From JBQTKD01 sp963703165 (lineage in GTDB: Bacteria; Actinomycetota; Actinomycetes; Sporichthyales; Sporichthyaceae), in assembly GCA_963703165.1 (NCBI GenBank), contig OY969798.1, forward strand, positions 4,092,001-4,156,000: a stretch of DNA of 64,000 nucleotides, in the 5' to 3' direction. The notes beneath the pieces are model-generated. The model ran no database searches. It was not told the origin of the DNA and worked only from the letters and a program-made list of their open reading frames with translations. The position numbers and the translations under genes are program-made. Numbering within the stretch: position 1 is the first letter of the stretch; every line of letters starts with the position of its first letter. Below are positions 1-8,477 of this stretch, one piece after another.

Positions 1-731
1 AACTCCTCGGCCTCGTCGGCGCTCAGCGCGGACGCGTAGATCTCGGACACCTGCTTCTGGGTGGCCTCCTCGATCTCGTCCCACTTGCCCTTGAGCGGGG
101 TGACGTCCGGCCACGGCTCGGACCAGCCGAACAGGCCGGCGTAGTCGGTGCCGGGGCCGGGGCGGTTCGGGGCGAAGCCGGGCTGGTTGAGCAGGTGCGC
201 CGCCTTCGGCTCGATGCCGGAGCCGCGCAGGCTGTTGAAGTGGATGTCGGCGCGGAGCTCACGCAGGATCATCAGCACCTGCAGGGCGTGCGCCGCGGGG
301 GAGGAGCTGCGGGGCTTCTTCGCCCACGCGGAGGAGACCGCCCCGACGTTGCCGGCCTTGGCGATGACCTTCTCGCCCAGTTCGGCGTAGCGAGCGAGAC
401 CGTCGACGCCGGCCAGGTGCTTCTCGGCCCAGTCGGCAACCTGCTGCTGGTACCGGTCCGATCCGCCCTCGGCGCCGTGCAGCGCCTTGCCGGGCTCCCA
501 GAACATGCCCACAACTTCCTGCGGGAAGCTGTAGAAGATCTTGGTCAGTTCCTCGGTCGAGATGTCGCCGAGCATTCCGCCGCGTCCGGCGAAGTAACCC
601 TGGAACGGGTGCTCGTAGCCGTGGGCTCCGCTGGCCTCGAAGGTGTCGGGGTGAAGCATGAAGGCTGCGCCCGTGGTTTCCATGGGGCTGGCGGCACTGG
701 CTACGGCGGCGGCGATTCTGGCATCGGCCAC
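1..731 (-). CDS. SCO6745-like family protein (C-terminus beyond window)
   Basis: Reads leftward from a GTG at 731 preceded by AAGGGAG; the frame is open to the window edge, so about 243 residues are visible and the C-terminus is missing. Characteristic segments are MLHPDTFEASGAHGYEHPF near residue 25 and GYFAGRGGMLGD just after, followed by a helical, Trp- and Ala-rich body. The same segments occur in the gene at 26506-27270, so the window holds two paralogs. The GYFAGR motif recalls the actinobacterial SCO6745 family, whose biochemical role is not established to my knowledge. No signal peptide or membrane segment is visible, so it is probably cytosolic. The start is well supported by the ribosome site; the family name is from memory and moderately certain. 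Confidence 0.75.
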   Translation of the reverse strand, partial: MADARIAAAVASAASPMETTGAAFMLHPDTFEASGAHGYEHPFQGYFAGRGGMLGDISTEELTKIFYSFPQEVVGMFWEPGKALHGAEGGSDRYQQQVADWAEKHLAGVDGLARYAELGEKVIAKAGNVGAVSSAWAKKPRSSSPAAHALQVLMILRELRADIHFNSLRGSGIEPKAAHLLNQPGFAPNRPGPGTDYAGLFGWSEPWPDVTPLKGKWDEIEEATQKQVSEIYASALSADEAEE

Positions 732-881
732 GACGGACTCCCTTGTTCGTCTTGGTGCGGCCGCTGTGTTCCGCGGCCCGTCCCTCCGACCCTAGATCAG
801 ACCCCTGTGCGCCAACCATCGCGGTGCGGGACAAAGCCGGGGGTGAAACGGCGGGCAACTTGGCCCGACCGGCCATTGCGG

Positions 882-1208
882 CTACCCCTCGGACCGCCGG
901 AACGAGGAGGCGTGGTCCGTCACGCCGACCGCGATCGAGTACTCGGCGTAGTAGCTGTCGATGCCCGCGCGCTGGGCGGCGCGGTGCTCGAGGTGATCCC
1001 GCCACGCCTCGTGGCTCGCGCGATCGGCGAAGGTCACCAGGGTCAGTCGTTCACCGTCCTCGGCGACGAACCCCTTGCGCTCGACCAGCCCGGGCATCGT
1101 GTCGGCGAGGGCAGCCATGCGCTCGGCGTGCCCGAAGTACGCCTCGTTGGCGTCGTCCATCAGGCGGGATCGGAAGACCGTGACGATCTGTCCTTCTTCG
1201 GGTCTCAT
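882..1208 (-). CDS. Antibiotic biosynthesis monooxygenase (ABM)-like small protein
   Basis: A 108-residue soluble protein. It opens with a beta strand (IVTVFRSRL), has a long helix around residues 18-40 (ANEAYFGHAERMAALADTMP), then GLVERKGF, a strand LTLVTFADRASHEAWRDH and a further helix ending near YYAEYSIAVG. That strand-helix-strand order with the EAWRDH segment is the layout of ABM/ferredoxin-like dimeric alpha-beta-barrel proteins, which include cofactor-free monooxygenases and many uncharacterised stress proteins. It stands alone between the SCO6745-like gene and a divergent lipoprotein. The substrate cannot be told; a non-enzymatic role is possible. Confidence 0.75.
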   Translation of the reverse strand: MRPEEGQIVTVFRSRLMDDANEAYFGHAERMAALADTMPGLVERKGFVAEDGERLTLVTFADRASHEAWRDHLEHRAAQRAGIDSYYAEYSIAVGVTDHASSFRRSEG

Positions 1209-1299
1209 GCCCCTACTTTGCCGAGAACGTCCTGTGCTCCGCCTGACAATTTTGGCGCAGACGGGGCCCTCGTCGCCTTGCGTAGCTGATCATGAACGT

Positions 1300-2721
1300 A
1301 TGCGTACTCCGTTGGTCCGGTCGGCGCGCCGCCGGCACCTGCTCGTGGTCGGGTGCGCCGGGCTGCTGCTGACGGTGGCCGGCTGCGGCGGCGGAGAGAA
1401 GGCCGCGCCTCCGCCCGCGACCCCGACGTCCGCGCCCGTGAGCGCCGAGCAGCTCTACGGCGACTTGCGTGCGGCCGCCGCCACGGCACCTGCGACGGCC
1501 GCGATGCTGGCACCCGGTCTGGCCTCCGCGGGCAAGCTGGAGGGCCAGGCGATCTCGGGGGCCGCCGAGCTCCGGGCGGCGCTGAACGCGGTGCTCGTCG
1601 AGCACGTGCAGCTCACCGTCCTGGCGGCGCGGGCAGACGATGCCTTCGGCGCGCAGTCCCCGTTCGCCACGGCCGCCGTCACCGCCCTGCAGGCCAACGG
1701 CTCGGCGCTGGCTGACCTCGTCGGCCGCGCAGAGGAGCGCCAGCGCGAACCGTTCGCCACAGCGTGGGGCCAGCGCATCACCGCCGAGCTCGCCTACGCC
1801 GCGGCGCCTGACGGGGACGCGGGTGCGAGCGCCCGGCAGACGGCCAGCGCCGCGCTGCTCGCGAACTCCAAGACCTTGGGCCAGATCCTGTCCGAGGCCA
1901 GCGACGAAGTGCTGTCCACCGCCGCCGTGCAGAAGGACTTCGTCCTCGCGGCTACCCGGCTCACCGCAGCCCTCGACGGCTTTGCGGACAACCTCAGCGA
2001 CACGCTCAAGGAGGTGCGCAGCGCCGACGACCAGGCGGGGGACCTGGCCGCGACCCTGGCGGCCGGGTTGGACCGCGCCTCCGAACTCGACGGCGACCCC
2101 TCCTCGGCCGCGGCCGGACTGCGGGCCGAACTGGCCGGGCTGTTGACCGAAAGCACGTACCTCACCGGGCTGGGGGAGTTCTTCGTCCACACCGACGCCC
2201 GTCAACTCAGCTCGCTGAATCCTCGGGTGGATGCCGCGTTCCGGGCCGCCGACGTCAACGCGCAGTCGCTGGCCACGGTTGTCGGGGCCGGCATCGGCCG
2301 GGACCGGCAGGCGGAGTTCATCGCGCTGTGGCGGGAGTACCTCGACGACCTTGCCGGCTACGGCTCCGCGGGCGGCGACGCGGCCACGACGGCCGGCGCC
2401 CGCTTGGCGGGATTCCCCGCCAAGGCCGGCAGCTTCCTCGCCGGGGCCACCCAGGACGCGCTGCCGGCTGCCGACGCCACCGCGGCGCTGGACTCCGCCG
2501 TGCAGGCGATGCTGAAGGCGCTGGAGTCGATGCGTTCGCTGCGTGACGTTCCCCTGGCCGCGCCGGACGCCGCTCCGGCGGTGCCCGTGGCGTCACCGGA
2601 ACCGAGCGTCACCGAGTCGCCGAGCGCGACCGAGCCCGCGGCCCAGACAGAGTCCCCGAGCGTGACCGAGTCGCCCAACGTGACGGAATCGCCGAGCTCG
2701 TCGGCTTCCGCCACTTCCTGA
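1300..2721 (+). CDS. Lipoprotein with Ala-rich helical body and Thr-Glu-Ser-Pro tail
   Basis: The likely start is the ATG at 1300, giving 473 residues; the frame is open further upstream but only this start is followed directly by a signal sequence (MRTPLVRSARRR, hydrophobic stretch, lipobox LLLTVAGC with the modified Cys near residue 29). The mature part is almost entirely alanine-rich helix without recognised catalytic motifs. The last 40 or so residues are a low-complexity tail of repeated TESPS/TESPN units, which reads like a wall-spanning or glycosylated stalk. It should be exported and anchored to the outer face of the membrane. I do not recognise the family; it may be a helical-bundle surface protein. 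Confidence 0.7.
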   Translation: MRTPLVRSARRRHLLVVGCAGLLLTVAGCGGGEKAAPPPATPTSAPVSAEQLYGDLRAAAATAPATAAMLAPGLASAGKLEGQAISGAAELRAALNAVLVEHVQLTVLAARADDAFGAQSPFATAAVTALQANGSALADLVGRAEERQREPFATAWGQRITAELAYAAAPDGDAGASARQTASAALLANSKTLGQILSEASDEVLSTAAVQKDFVLAATRLTAALDGFADNLSDTLKEVRSADDQAGDLAATLAAGLDRASELDGDPSSAAAGLRAELAGLLTESTYLTGLGEFFVHTDARQLSSLNPRVDAAFRAADVNAQSLATVVGAGIGRDRQAEFIALWREYLDDLAGYGSAGGDAATTAGARLAGFPAKAGSFLAGATQDALPAADATAALDSAVQAMLKALESMRSLRDVPLAAPDAAPAVPVASPEPSVTESPSATEPAAQTESPSVTESPNVTESPSSSASATS

Positions 2722-2726
2722 CCGCC

Positions 2727-3059
2727 TCAGGCGGCGCTGGGCTCCAGGTGAACCCGCGGGTGCTCGTCGAGGCCCGCGACCTCCAACGACTTCTCGACCA
2801 TGGTCCCCGCGCGGTACCGCAGGCGCAGTCCGACCTCGAGGCAGTCCAGCAACGGAGCAAGACCCGCATCGTCGAAGTAGGTGACGAGCGAAAGGTCGAC
2901 GTCGACCGGTTCCTGCAGTGACTCGGCGGACCAGCGTGCCGAGCGCATGGCCTCCGCCAGACGGGGCGCGCTGAACAGGTCGACCTCGCCGCTGACGACC
3001 AGGTTGTGGCCGATCACGTAGACCCGACACGCGTCTTCAACAGCAATCGCAGGGTGCAA
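2727..3059 (-). CDS. STAS-domain protein (anti-sigma-factor-antagonist-like)
   Basis: A small STAS fold: a strand GEVDLFSAPRLAEAM near the N-terminus, VDVDLSLVTYFDDAGLAPLL in the middle with DDAG at the place where SpoIIAA-type proteins have the phosphorylatable DSSG-like loop, then a C-terminal helix. The usual Ser is replaced by Asp-Ala, so regulation by an RsbW-type kinase is doubtful. I chose the TTG at 3059 because GGAG lies five bases upstream, giving 110 residues; the frame stays open to a TTG at 3155 with no clear ribosome site. Stand-alone STAS proteins act in partner-switching control of sigma factors; no anti-sigma kinase is next to it. Confidence 0.65.
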   Translation of the reverse strand: MHPAIAVEDACRVYVIGHNLVVSGEVDLFSAPRLAEAMRSARWSAESLQEPVDVDLSLVTYFDDAGLAPLLDCLEVGLRLRYRAGTMVEKSLEVAGLDEHPRVHLEPSAA

Positions 3060-3228
3060 GGGAACTCCGATGTGGGACCGGTTCCGCCTTAAATACCTGC
3101 TTGGGGCGGGCACTGCCGCCGCTCGCACCTGGTACCCAGGCCCTTGTGAGGCCAAACCGCCAACCGCGTGTCGACGTGGTCAATTCGGGTGGGGTTCGGC
3201 TGTGGCTTGGTCGCCGCGCCCGGACGAA

Positions 3229-3262
3229 CAGCAGCCCCGACCCAAAAGGGCCGGGGCTGCTG
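3229..3262 (-). terminator. Strong hairpin terminator downstream of the solute-binding protein gene
   Basis: An 11-bp perfect stem (3229-3239 with 3252-3262) capped by a further CCC/GGG pair around an AAAA loop. It lies 15 bases past the stop of the leftward gene ending at 3278. There is no T-run, as is common in high-GC actinobacteria. Confidence 0.75.
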
Positions 3263-3277
3263 GGCTGAGCAGACGAC

Positions 3278-4879
3278 TTACTTCCAGGTGTAGATGACGT
3301 ACTGGCTCTCGTCCGGGGAGAAGCCCGACGGCGAACCGTCCGGGTTGGAGACCGTGTTCGTGGACGTGTACTTGTACATGAACTCGCGGCCCTGGCCCCA
3401 CTGCTTGTTCCAGTCGTTGCCCTGGCGCTCGGACTGCTTCCACGAGAACCTCTGGTCCAGGGAGGCGTCGGCGGAGTAGACGTCACCGTTGCCGAGCTGT
3501 GCCATCAGGCGCTCGCGGGTCAGGTTCGGGCCGACCGCCTTGGCAGCCTGCGCGAAGATGTTCGCGCCGACGTAACCGGCCTGCACGATGTGATGGTTGG
3601 TGCCACGGTTACCACGGGCGTACTTGTCCATGGTGGCCATGAACTCCGGGCCCCACAGCTTGTACGTGGTGTTGGTCCAGTAGCGGTTGGTCGGGTGCTT
3701 GCCGAACAGCGAGCCGAGCACCTCAGCCGCGAGGTGGTTACCCGAGATGCCCTTGGGCGGGTAGTAGTTCTGCTGCGCGGCCTCGACCATGAACTTCGCC
3801 ATCGTCGCCGGGTTGATCACGTAATGAATGATGTGCTCCGGGTTGGCGGCGCGCATCGCGAGGATCTGGCTGGACATCGAGGTCTCGGAGATGGAGACGT
3901 CGGACTTCTTGACCAGCTTGGAGCCCGATTGGTCCATGATCTTGGAGACCTCGTTGCAGGCGAGCTGCATCTCAGGGCTGGTCAGGCAGATCAGGCCGTA
4001 GGTCTTGGGCTTGATGACGTTCTTCGCCCATTGAGCGCCGGCCATGGCCTCGTGGATCATCGACATGTGCGTGGGGAACATGTACGGGTCCTGCCACTCG
4101 GTCTGGGAGTAGGCCCAGGTACCGACCGCGGGCAGCTTGTACTGCTTGAGGTCGTCGTGGACGGACGCCGAGGCCCAGCTCGAGTAGGTGAGCAGGGAGA
4201 AGATCTTGTCCTGGCCGACGAGCTTCTTGATGCAGGACTTCGAGCGGGAGACCTCGCCCGGGCCGTCGTCGCAGTCGATGACCGAGAGACGTCGGCCGAG
4301 CACGCCACCGCGGTCGTTGATCGACTGCAGCGTGCCCTTGATGCCGTTGACCATCGGGGTCACGAGCACGTTGCCCAGCGCCATGCCGTGCATGTTCACG
4401 GTGCCGAGCTTGATGGCGTCCTTGGTGACGCCGGTGTCGGTCGCCCCGCCCTTCTGCTCCGCGATCTTGGCGTTCTCCGCGGCCTCGGCCTTGTTGTCGA
4501 TGGAACTGATGCCGCCGGTCTTGACGGCCGCCGGGACGTTCCCCGTCGCCTTCTTGGCGGCGCCGGAGCCCTTCGCCGCCTTGGTGCCGGTCGCGGGCTT
4601 GGTGGGCTTGGTCGCGTCCGCGACCTTCGAGCCGGTACCCGTCGTGGTCGTCGTGGTCGTCGAACCGGGCTTCGCCGCGGGTGCCTTCGTCACCGGGTCA
4701 GCCGCCGCTGCCGGGGCCTTTCCATCGGTGGCGGCCGGCTGGTCCGCGGTGGCCGGAGCGGGCTCGGTCTGCGACGCGGTGTCGGCGCTCCCGCCGCTCC
4801 CACAGGCCGCGAGCACCAGCGCCGCGCTCACAGCCAGGGGGATGACGCCGAGTCGTGTTGTCCGGGAAGAGGTGCGCAT
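3278..4879 (-). CDS. Branched-chain amino-acid/amide-type ABC transporter substrate-binding lipoprotein
   Basis: A 533-residue exported lipoprotein: basic N-terminus, hydrophobic stretch and lipobox LVLAAC (Cys 26). Residues about 27-150 are a low-complexity linker of Ala, Thr, Pro and Lys with a run of Thr, longer than in most homologs. The rest is a type I periplasmic-binding fold (Peripla_BP_6 type), with segments such as IKLGTVNMHGMALGN, GGVLGRRLSVIDCDDG and an IYTWK terminus. Such proteins feed amino acids, amides or aromatic compounds to Liv-type permeases, but no permease or ATPase gene lies nearby, so the partner transporter is elsewhere. It is divergent from a TetR regulator with a candidate operator in between. 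The ligand cannot be predicted. Confidence 0.85.
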   Translation of the reverse strand: MRTSSRTTRLGVIPLAVSAALVLAACGSGGSADTASQTEPAPATADQPAATDGKAPAAAADPVTKAPAAKPGSTTTTTTTGTGSKVADATKPTKPATGTKAAKGSGAAKKATGNVPAAVKTGGISSIDNKAEAAENAKIAEQKGGATDTGVTKDAIKLGTVNMHGMALGNVLVTPMVNGIKGTLQSINDRGGVLGRRLSVIDCDDGPGEVSRSKSCIKKLVGQDKIFSLLTYSSWASASVHDDLKQYKLPAVGTWAYSQTEWQDPYMFPTHMSMIHEAMAGAQWAKNVIKPKTYGLICLTSPEMQLACNEVSKIMDQSGSKLVKKSDVSISETSMSSQILAMRAANPEHIIHYVINPATMAKFMVEAAQQNYYPPKGISGNHLAAEVLGSLFGKHPTNRYWTNTTYKLWGPEFMATMDKYARGNRGTNHHIVQAGYVGANIFAQAAKAVGPNLTRERLMAQLGNGDVYSADASLDQRFSWKQSERQGNDWNKQWGQGREFMYKYTSTNTVSNPDGSPSGFSPDESQYVIYTWK

Positions 4880-4955
4880 AGAGCCTCCACAAATCGGTTC
4901 GTGCTACCTGAGGCTTAAATTGGGACGTCTCACCCAAATGGGGGTGTACTTTACG

Positions 4956-4984
4956 TGACAGTAACAGTCAGAACTGACTTGTCA
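4956..4984. promoter_or_regulatory. Candidate TetR operator between divergent genes
   Basis: The 170-bp gap between the solute-binding protein and the TetR gene holds overlapping dyads: AGTCAG-AA-CTGACT at 4966-4979 is a perfect 6-2-6 palindrome, TGACAGTAACAGTCA just left of it is an imperfect one, and TGACA (4956) faces TGTCA (4980). A divergently encoded TetR regulator with dyads in the shared promoter is the classic autoregulatory layout. Binding by this particular protein is inference. Confidence 0.5.
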
Positions 4985-5049
4985 ACGGCCTCGCGCGCAG
5001 CGCAGTGGGCCTCGTGGGGAATACTTTGGGGTATGCGAAAGAGTCGTCA

Positions 5050-5700
5050 GTGACTGTCGACTGTGAAGGCGCGGCAGGGCGCCCGCCGCGGCGGACGCGA
5101 GTGGAACGGACGGCGGACAGCCGGACGCTGATCCTCGATGCCGCAGTCCAGTGCTTGGCCGAGGAAGGCTTCGTGGCCACGACGACGCTGGCCATTCAGG
5201 CGCGGGCCGACGTCTCGCGGGGCCGGATGCTGCATCACTTCCCCTCGCGCGACGTCCTGCTGGTCGCGGCCGCCCAGCACCTGGCGACCACCCGCTTCGC
5301 CGACATGGAACGCCTCGTGGCCGGCTTCGACCACACCTCGCTGGACGAGGCCGCCCGTCTGCGCAGGGCGACCGAACTGCTCTGGGAGCAGTTCCACCAG
5401 CCCTACTTCTGGGCCTCGATGGAGTTGTGGATCATGGCGCGCACCCACCCGTCGGTGGGAGAGGAGCTGCGCCCCGCCGAGTACCGGTTGGGCCGCGCGA
5501 TCCGCTCCGTCGTCGCGGCGATGTACGGGGCGAGGCTGAGCAGCCACGAACGCTTCCCGATGGTCCGGGACCTCTTACTGACCAGCATGCGCGGCGTCGC
5601 GATGACTTACACCTTCACCGATCATGACCGCGCCAACGACCGCCACATGACGTTGTGGCTGAAGATGGCCAGCCTGCTCTTGGACGCGCCGGCGCCCTGA
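5050..5700 (+). CDS. TetR family transcriptional regulator
   Basis: I chose the GTG at 5050 (216 residues), six bases after AAAGAG; an upstream GTG at 5005 is less likely. The N-terminal helix-turn-helix lies near residues 20-65: LILDAAVQCLAEEGF, then TTTLAIQARADVSRGRMLHHF and the typical SRDVLL lead into the ligand domain. The C-terminal half is an all-helical ligand and dimer domain with many aromatic residues (WEQFHQPYFWASMELW). It probably represses itself and the divergent solute-binding lipoprotein in response to a small ligand; the ligand is unknown. Confidence 0.85.
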   Translation: MTVDCEGAAGRPPRRTRVERTADSRTLILDAAVQCLAEEGFVATTTLAIQARADVSRGRMLHHFPSRDVLLVAAAQHLATTRFADMERLVAGFDHTSLDEAARLRRATELLWEQFHQPYFWASMELWIMARTHPSVGEELRPAEYRLGRAIRSVVAAMYGARLSSHERFPMVRDLLLTSMRGVAMTYTFTDHDRANDRHMTLWLKMASLLLDAPAP

Positions 5701-5806
5701 CCTGCGCAGATGCGTTCGACCTATGCCGGTCGGTCGACTTGACCCGCTCTGCACCGAGTGTTCAGCTTGACCCGCCGGTCACCCCAACCTCTTCAGGGGC
5801 TTCGCA

Positions 5807-6445
5807 GTGGGTTGTTGCATCGCGATCGCCATGGTGATCGCGGCCGTGCGGGGAGCCTGGTTCCGGCTCTTCCCGCACCGGCGCCCGCCCGAGACCGGTT
5901 TCGCGCCGCCGGCCTACCGGCCGGCACCTGGAGCCGCCGACCGCCCCGCACCGACCGGCCCGATCCTCGCCGTAGCGCCCACGGGCACGGCGCCGTGGAC
6001 CGCGATGCTGCTCGGCGCCGCGGCGATCACGATCGCCGTGTACGCCGCGGCCATCGAACTGCTCTCCCTCACCGGTGTGCAGGAGTCCGGAACCCCGACG
6101 TCCCGGCACGTACTCCTCGCCGCCCTCGGTCTGGCCGCCCTGATCGGTGCCGCGACCTGCCCCGGACGCCCGCTGCCGCCCACGCGCAGCCGCGGAGTCG
6201 TCCTCACCTCGGCCGGTGCCGTATGGACCGTGCTGAGCCTTGTCGACATGCACCTGTTCCACGCATTCCATGCCGCCGGGCACCACCACTCCGGCTCGTC
6301 CGGCCACTCCGTCGCGAGCGTGCTCGTGCACGGGGTCGGCTTCCTCGTCCTGGCCGTCGGCCTGGGCCACCTGCTCCGTCGCTCCTCCGGCCCGGTCCCC
6401 GTCGGGTCACCTCTGCGCACCGCAACCACGGTGAGGACACCATGA
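5807..6445 (+). CDS. Small integral membrane protein, coupled to the LinD-like gene
   Basis: A 212-residue protein beginning with GTG (AGGGG seven bases upstream) and overlapping the next gene in an ATGA, so translation of the pair is coupled. It has a short hydrophobic N-terminus, a Pro-rich stretch (residues 27-55) and about four further hydrophobic segments, the last near residues 165-185. A His-rich loop (HLFHAFHAAGHHHSGSSGH) lies between the last membrane segments, with six His in 19 residues, suggesting metal binding on one face of the membrane. I do not recognise the family. Its fixed pairing with the LinD-like gene suggests a partner, metal supplier or membrane anchor for that protein. 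Confidence 0.7.
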   Translation: MGCCIAIAMVIAAVRGAWFRLFPHRRPPETGFAPPAYRPAPGAADRPAPTGPILAVAPTGTAPWTAMLLGAAAITIAVYAAAIELLSLTGVQESGTPTSRHVLLAALGLAALIGAATCPGRPLPPTRSRGVVLTSAGAVWTVLSLVDMHLFHAFHAAGHHHSGSSGHSVASVLVHGVGFLVLAVGLGHLLRRSSGPVPVGSPLRTATTVRTP

Positions 6446-8355
6446 CGACCTTCGCCCCGCACGAGACCGATCTGCGGACCACAGTCCCGATCCCGCGGCC
6501 GGTGGCTGCGGTCGCGCCCGTCACCGCACGCCGGATCGGCGTCGTGCTGCTCGGCTACGCCGTGCTCTGGGTGCTCGGCGCCCTGCCCTCGGTGCTCGAC
6601 GCCGGCCGGGGGCTGACCGCCTTCGGCCTCGGGTTGACCTTCCCGGGCGGTGGCTTCCTCTACGGCGGCCACCCCGTGCTGTTCGCCGTCGCCCTGCTGC
6701 TGGTGTTCCTCGGGGTGTTCCTCTGGTGGGCCATCGGTTTCGTGCTCGCCCCCGCGATCATGTGGCTGGGGACCGCGGCCTGGGCAGGGGCGATCGCCGA
6801 CGACGACAAGGGCGGTGCGCAGGCCTTCGCGATGGTCGCGCTGCCGGCCCTGATCGTCGGCTTCACCGTCCTGCACCTGCTGCGTCACCAGGCCCAGGCG
6901 AGGACCGGTGTCGAGCTGAACGAGGAATTGGCCCGCACCCCGTTCCTGATCACCGGCGCGCCCCCGCTGGGTACCCGCCTGCCGGTCGCCGAGAGCAGCC
7001 CGGACGACCTGGCGCACCTGCGCACCAACCTCGACCTCGCCCTGCAGCCGACAAGTGAGTTCAAGGGCTTCGACCGGCTCGACGAGTTCCGCGAGGGTGC
7101 CACCCGGTACCAGATCAACGCCCTGGGCTACGGCCTGTCGATGGCGCAGTTCTCCCGCACCCCTGCGTTCACCGGGTACCTCGGCGAGGCGCAGCGCAAC
7201 CTCATCGAGAAGATGCTCGAGCCCGAGGTGTGGAACTACTGGGCGCAGGAGAACGCCTGGGGCAACCTCAAGCTCGGCCGCGACCCGATCGAGACGCCGG
7301 ACAACATCATGCTGACCGGCTACTGGGGCACCCAGATCAGCATGTACGAGTGGCTGAACGACGACCGCTTCTCCGTGCCCGGTTCCCTGACGTTCCGTCA
7401 CAAGAGCGGTAAGTCCTACCCGTACGAGTTCTCCTCGCTGGCGCGGATCAGCGACCGCAACTTCGGCCAGTGCGCGTTCACGATGTGGCCGTGCGAGCCG
7501 AACTGGATCTACAGCGTCTGCAACATGTTCGGGATCAACACCCTGCTGGGGCACGACACCCTGCACGGCACCCGCTACATGGCAGACCGCGGTGACGCGA
7601 TCCGCCAGTCCTTCGAGCAGGAGTTCTGCCGCCCCGACGGCAAGGTCATCGGAGTGCGCAGCAAGCTCGTCGGACTGTCGTGGAACATGTGGGCCGGGCC
7701 GATGGTGCAGGTCAACACCGTCTACTGGCTGCACGCCGCGTACCCCGACCTCGCGCAGCGCACCTGGTACCTGCTGCGGCGGAAGGACCTGCGCGTCGTC
7801 GACGGCCAGGCCTCGCTGCCCACTCAACTGTCCGCGCGGCTGGACCCGGGCAACTACAAGCTCGGCAACGACACCTTCGCCCAGGTCGCCGTCGTCATGG
7901 CGGCCAGGGAGATCGGCGACGAGGAGTACGCCCAGGCGGGACAGAAGGCGCTGGACGCCAAGCCGACCGTTGAGGAGAACGGCGCGCGCCGCTACAAGGG
8001 CGCCTCGGTGTGGACCAACTCCTACGCGACCCTCGGCCGGTTCGGTCGACACAGCGGGCTGCGTGACCTGCTCGCCTTCGGGGTGCCGCAGGAGTGGCGC
8101 TCCGGCCCGGTGCTCGCCGGTGCCGGATACCCGGACGTCCTCGTCGCCAGGGCTGTCACCGACGGTCGTGCGCTGGACCTGGTGCTGCGTCCGGGCAACG
8201 GCCCGGTCCGCACCCGCCTGGCCGTCGAGCGTCTGCAGCCCGGCCGCACCTACACCGTGACCGGGGCCTGTGTGAGCTCGGTGATCGCCGACCTGTCCGG
8301 CCGGGCGGAGTTCGAGGTGGACCTCGGCGACCGACTCGAGGTCCGCGTCTACTGA
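6442..8355 (+). CDS. Membrane-anchored linalool dehydratase/isomerase-like protein
   Basis: A 637-residue protein. Residues about 30-150 hold three or four hydrophobic segments; the remainder is soluble and resembles the alpha/alpha-barrel of linalool dehydratase/isomerase (LinD, from Castellaniella). The clearest signature is WPCEPNWIYSVC at residues 350-360: the two Cys (351 and 360) have the same nine-residue spacing as the catalytic pair of LinD, and it is followed by HDTLHGT, matching the LinD DRLHGT segment. An upstream YQINALGYGLSMAQFSRTP stretch also matches. LinD converts linalool, geraniol and beta-myrcene. Here a hydrophobic terpenoid, isoprenoid or other allylic alcohol is plausible, but the substrate is unknown. 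It forms a two-gene unit with the membrane protein upstream, and a strong terminator follows. Confidence 0.75.
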   Translation: MTTFAPHETDLRTTVPIPRPVAAVAPVTARRIGVVLLGYAVLWVLGALPSVLDAGRGLTAFGLGLTFPGGGFLYGGHPVLFAVALLLVFLGVFLWWAIGFVLAPAIMWLGTAAWAGAIADDDKGGAQAFAMVALPALIVGFTVLHLLRHQAQARTGVELNEELARTPFLITGAPPLGTRLPVAESSPDDLAHLRTNLDLALQPTSEFKGFDRLDEFREGATRYQINALGYGLSMAQFSRTPAFTGYLGEAQRNLIEKMLEPEVWNYWAQENAWGNLKLGRDPIETPDNIMLTGYWGTQISMYEWLNDDRFSVPGSLTFRHKSGKSYPYEFSSLARISDRNFGQCAFTMWPCEPNWIYSVCNMFGINTLLGHDTLHGTRYMADRGDAIRQSFEQEFCRPDGKVIGVRSKLVGLSWNMWAGPMVQVNTVYWLHAAYPDLAQRTWYLLRRKDLRVVDGQASLPTQLSARLDPGNYKLGNDTFAQVAVVMAAREIGDEEYAQAGQKALDAKPTVEENGARRYKGASVWTNSYATLGRFGRHSGLRDLLAFGVPQEWRSGPVLAGAGYPDVLVARAVTDGRALDLVLRPGNGPVRTRLAVERLQPGRTYTVTGACVSSVIADLSGRAEFEVDLGDRLEVRVY

Positions 8356-8365
8356 CGGATCGTCA

Positions 8366-8402
8366 CGGCCCGGGTCGCGGAACTGTTCCGCACCCCGGGC
8401 CG
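8366..8402 (+). terminator. Nested hairpin terminator after the LinD-like gene
   Basis: A perfect 9-bp G+C stem (8366-8374 with 8394-8402) encloses a second palindrome GCGGAAC-T-GTTCCGC. It starts ten bases past the stop at 8355 and ends the two-gene unit. Confidence 0.75.
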
Positions 8403-8477
8403 TTGGCCTGTTCGGCACCCGCCGGCAGGATCGTGGTGCAGTGTCCTGGAGCTGATCTGGTCCCGAGGAGGCCCTAG

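Noticed and set aside
5914..8418. An 834-codon antisense open frame across the LinD-like gene
   Set aside because: Typical high-GC shadow of a coding strand; Arg/Gly/Val-rich without motifs.
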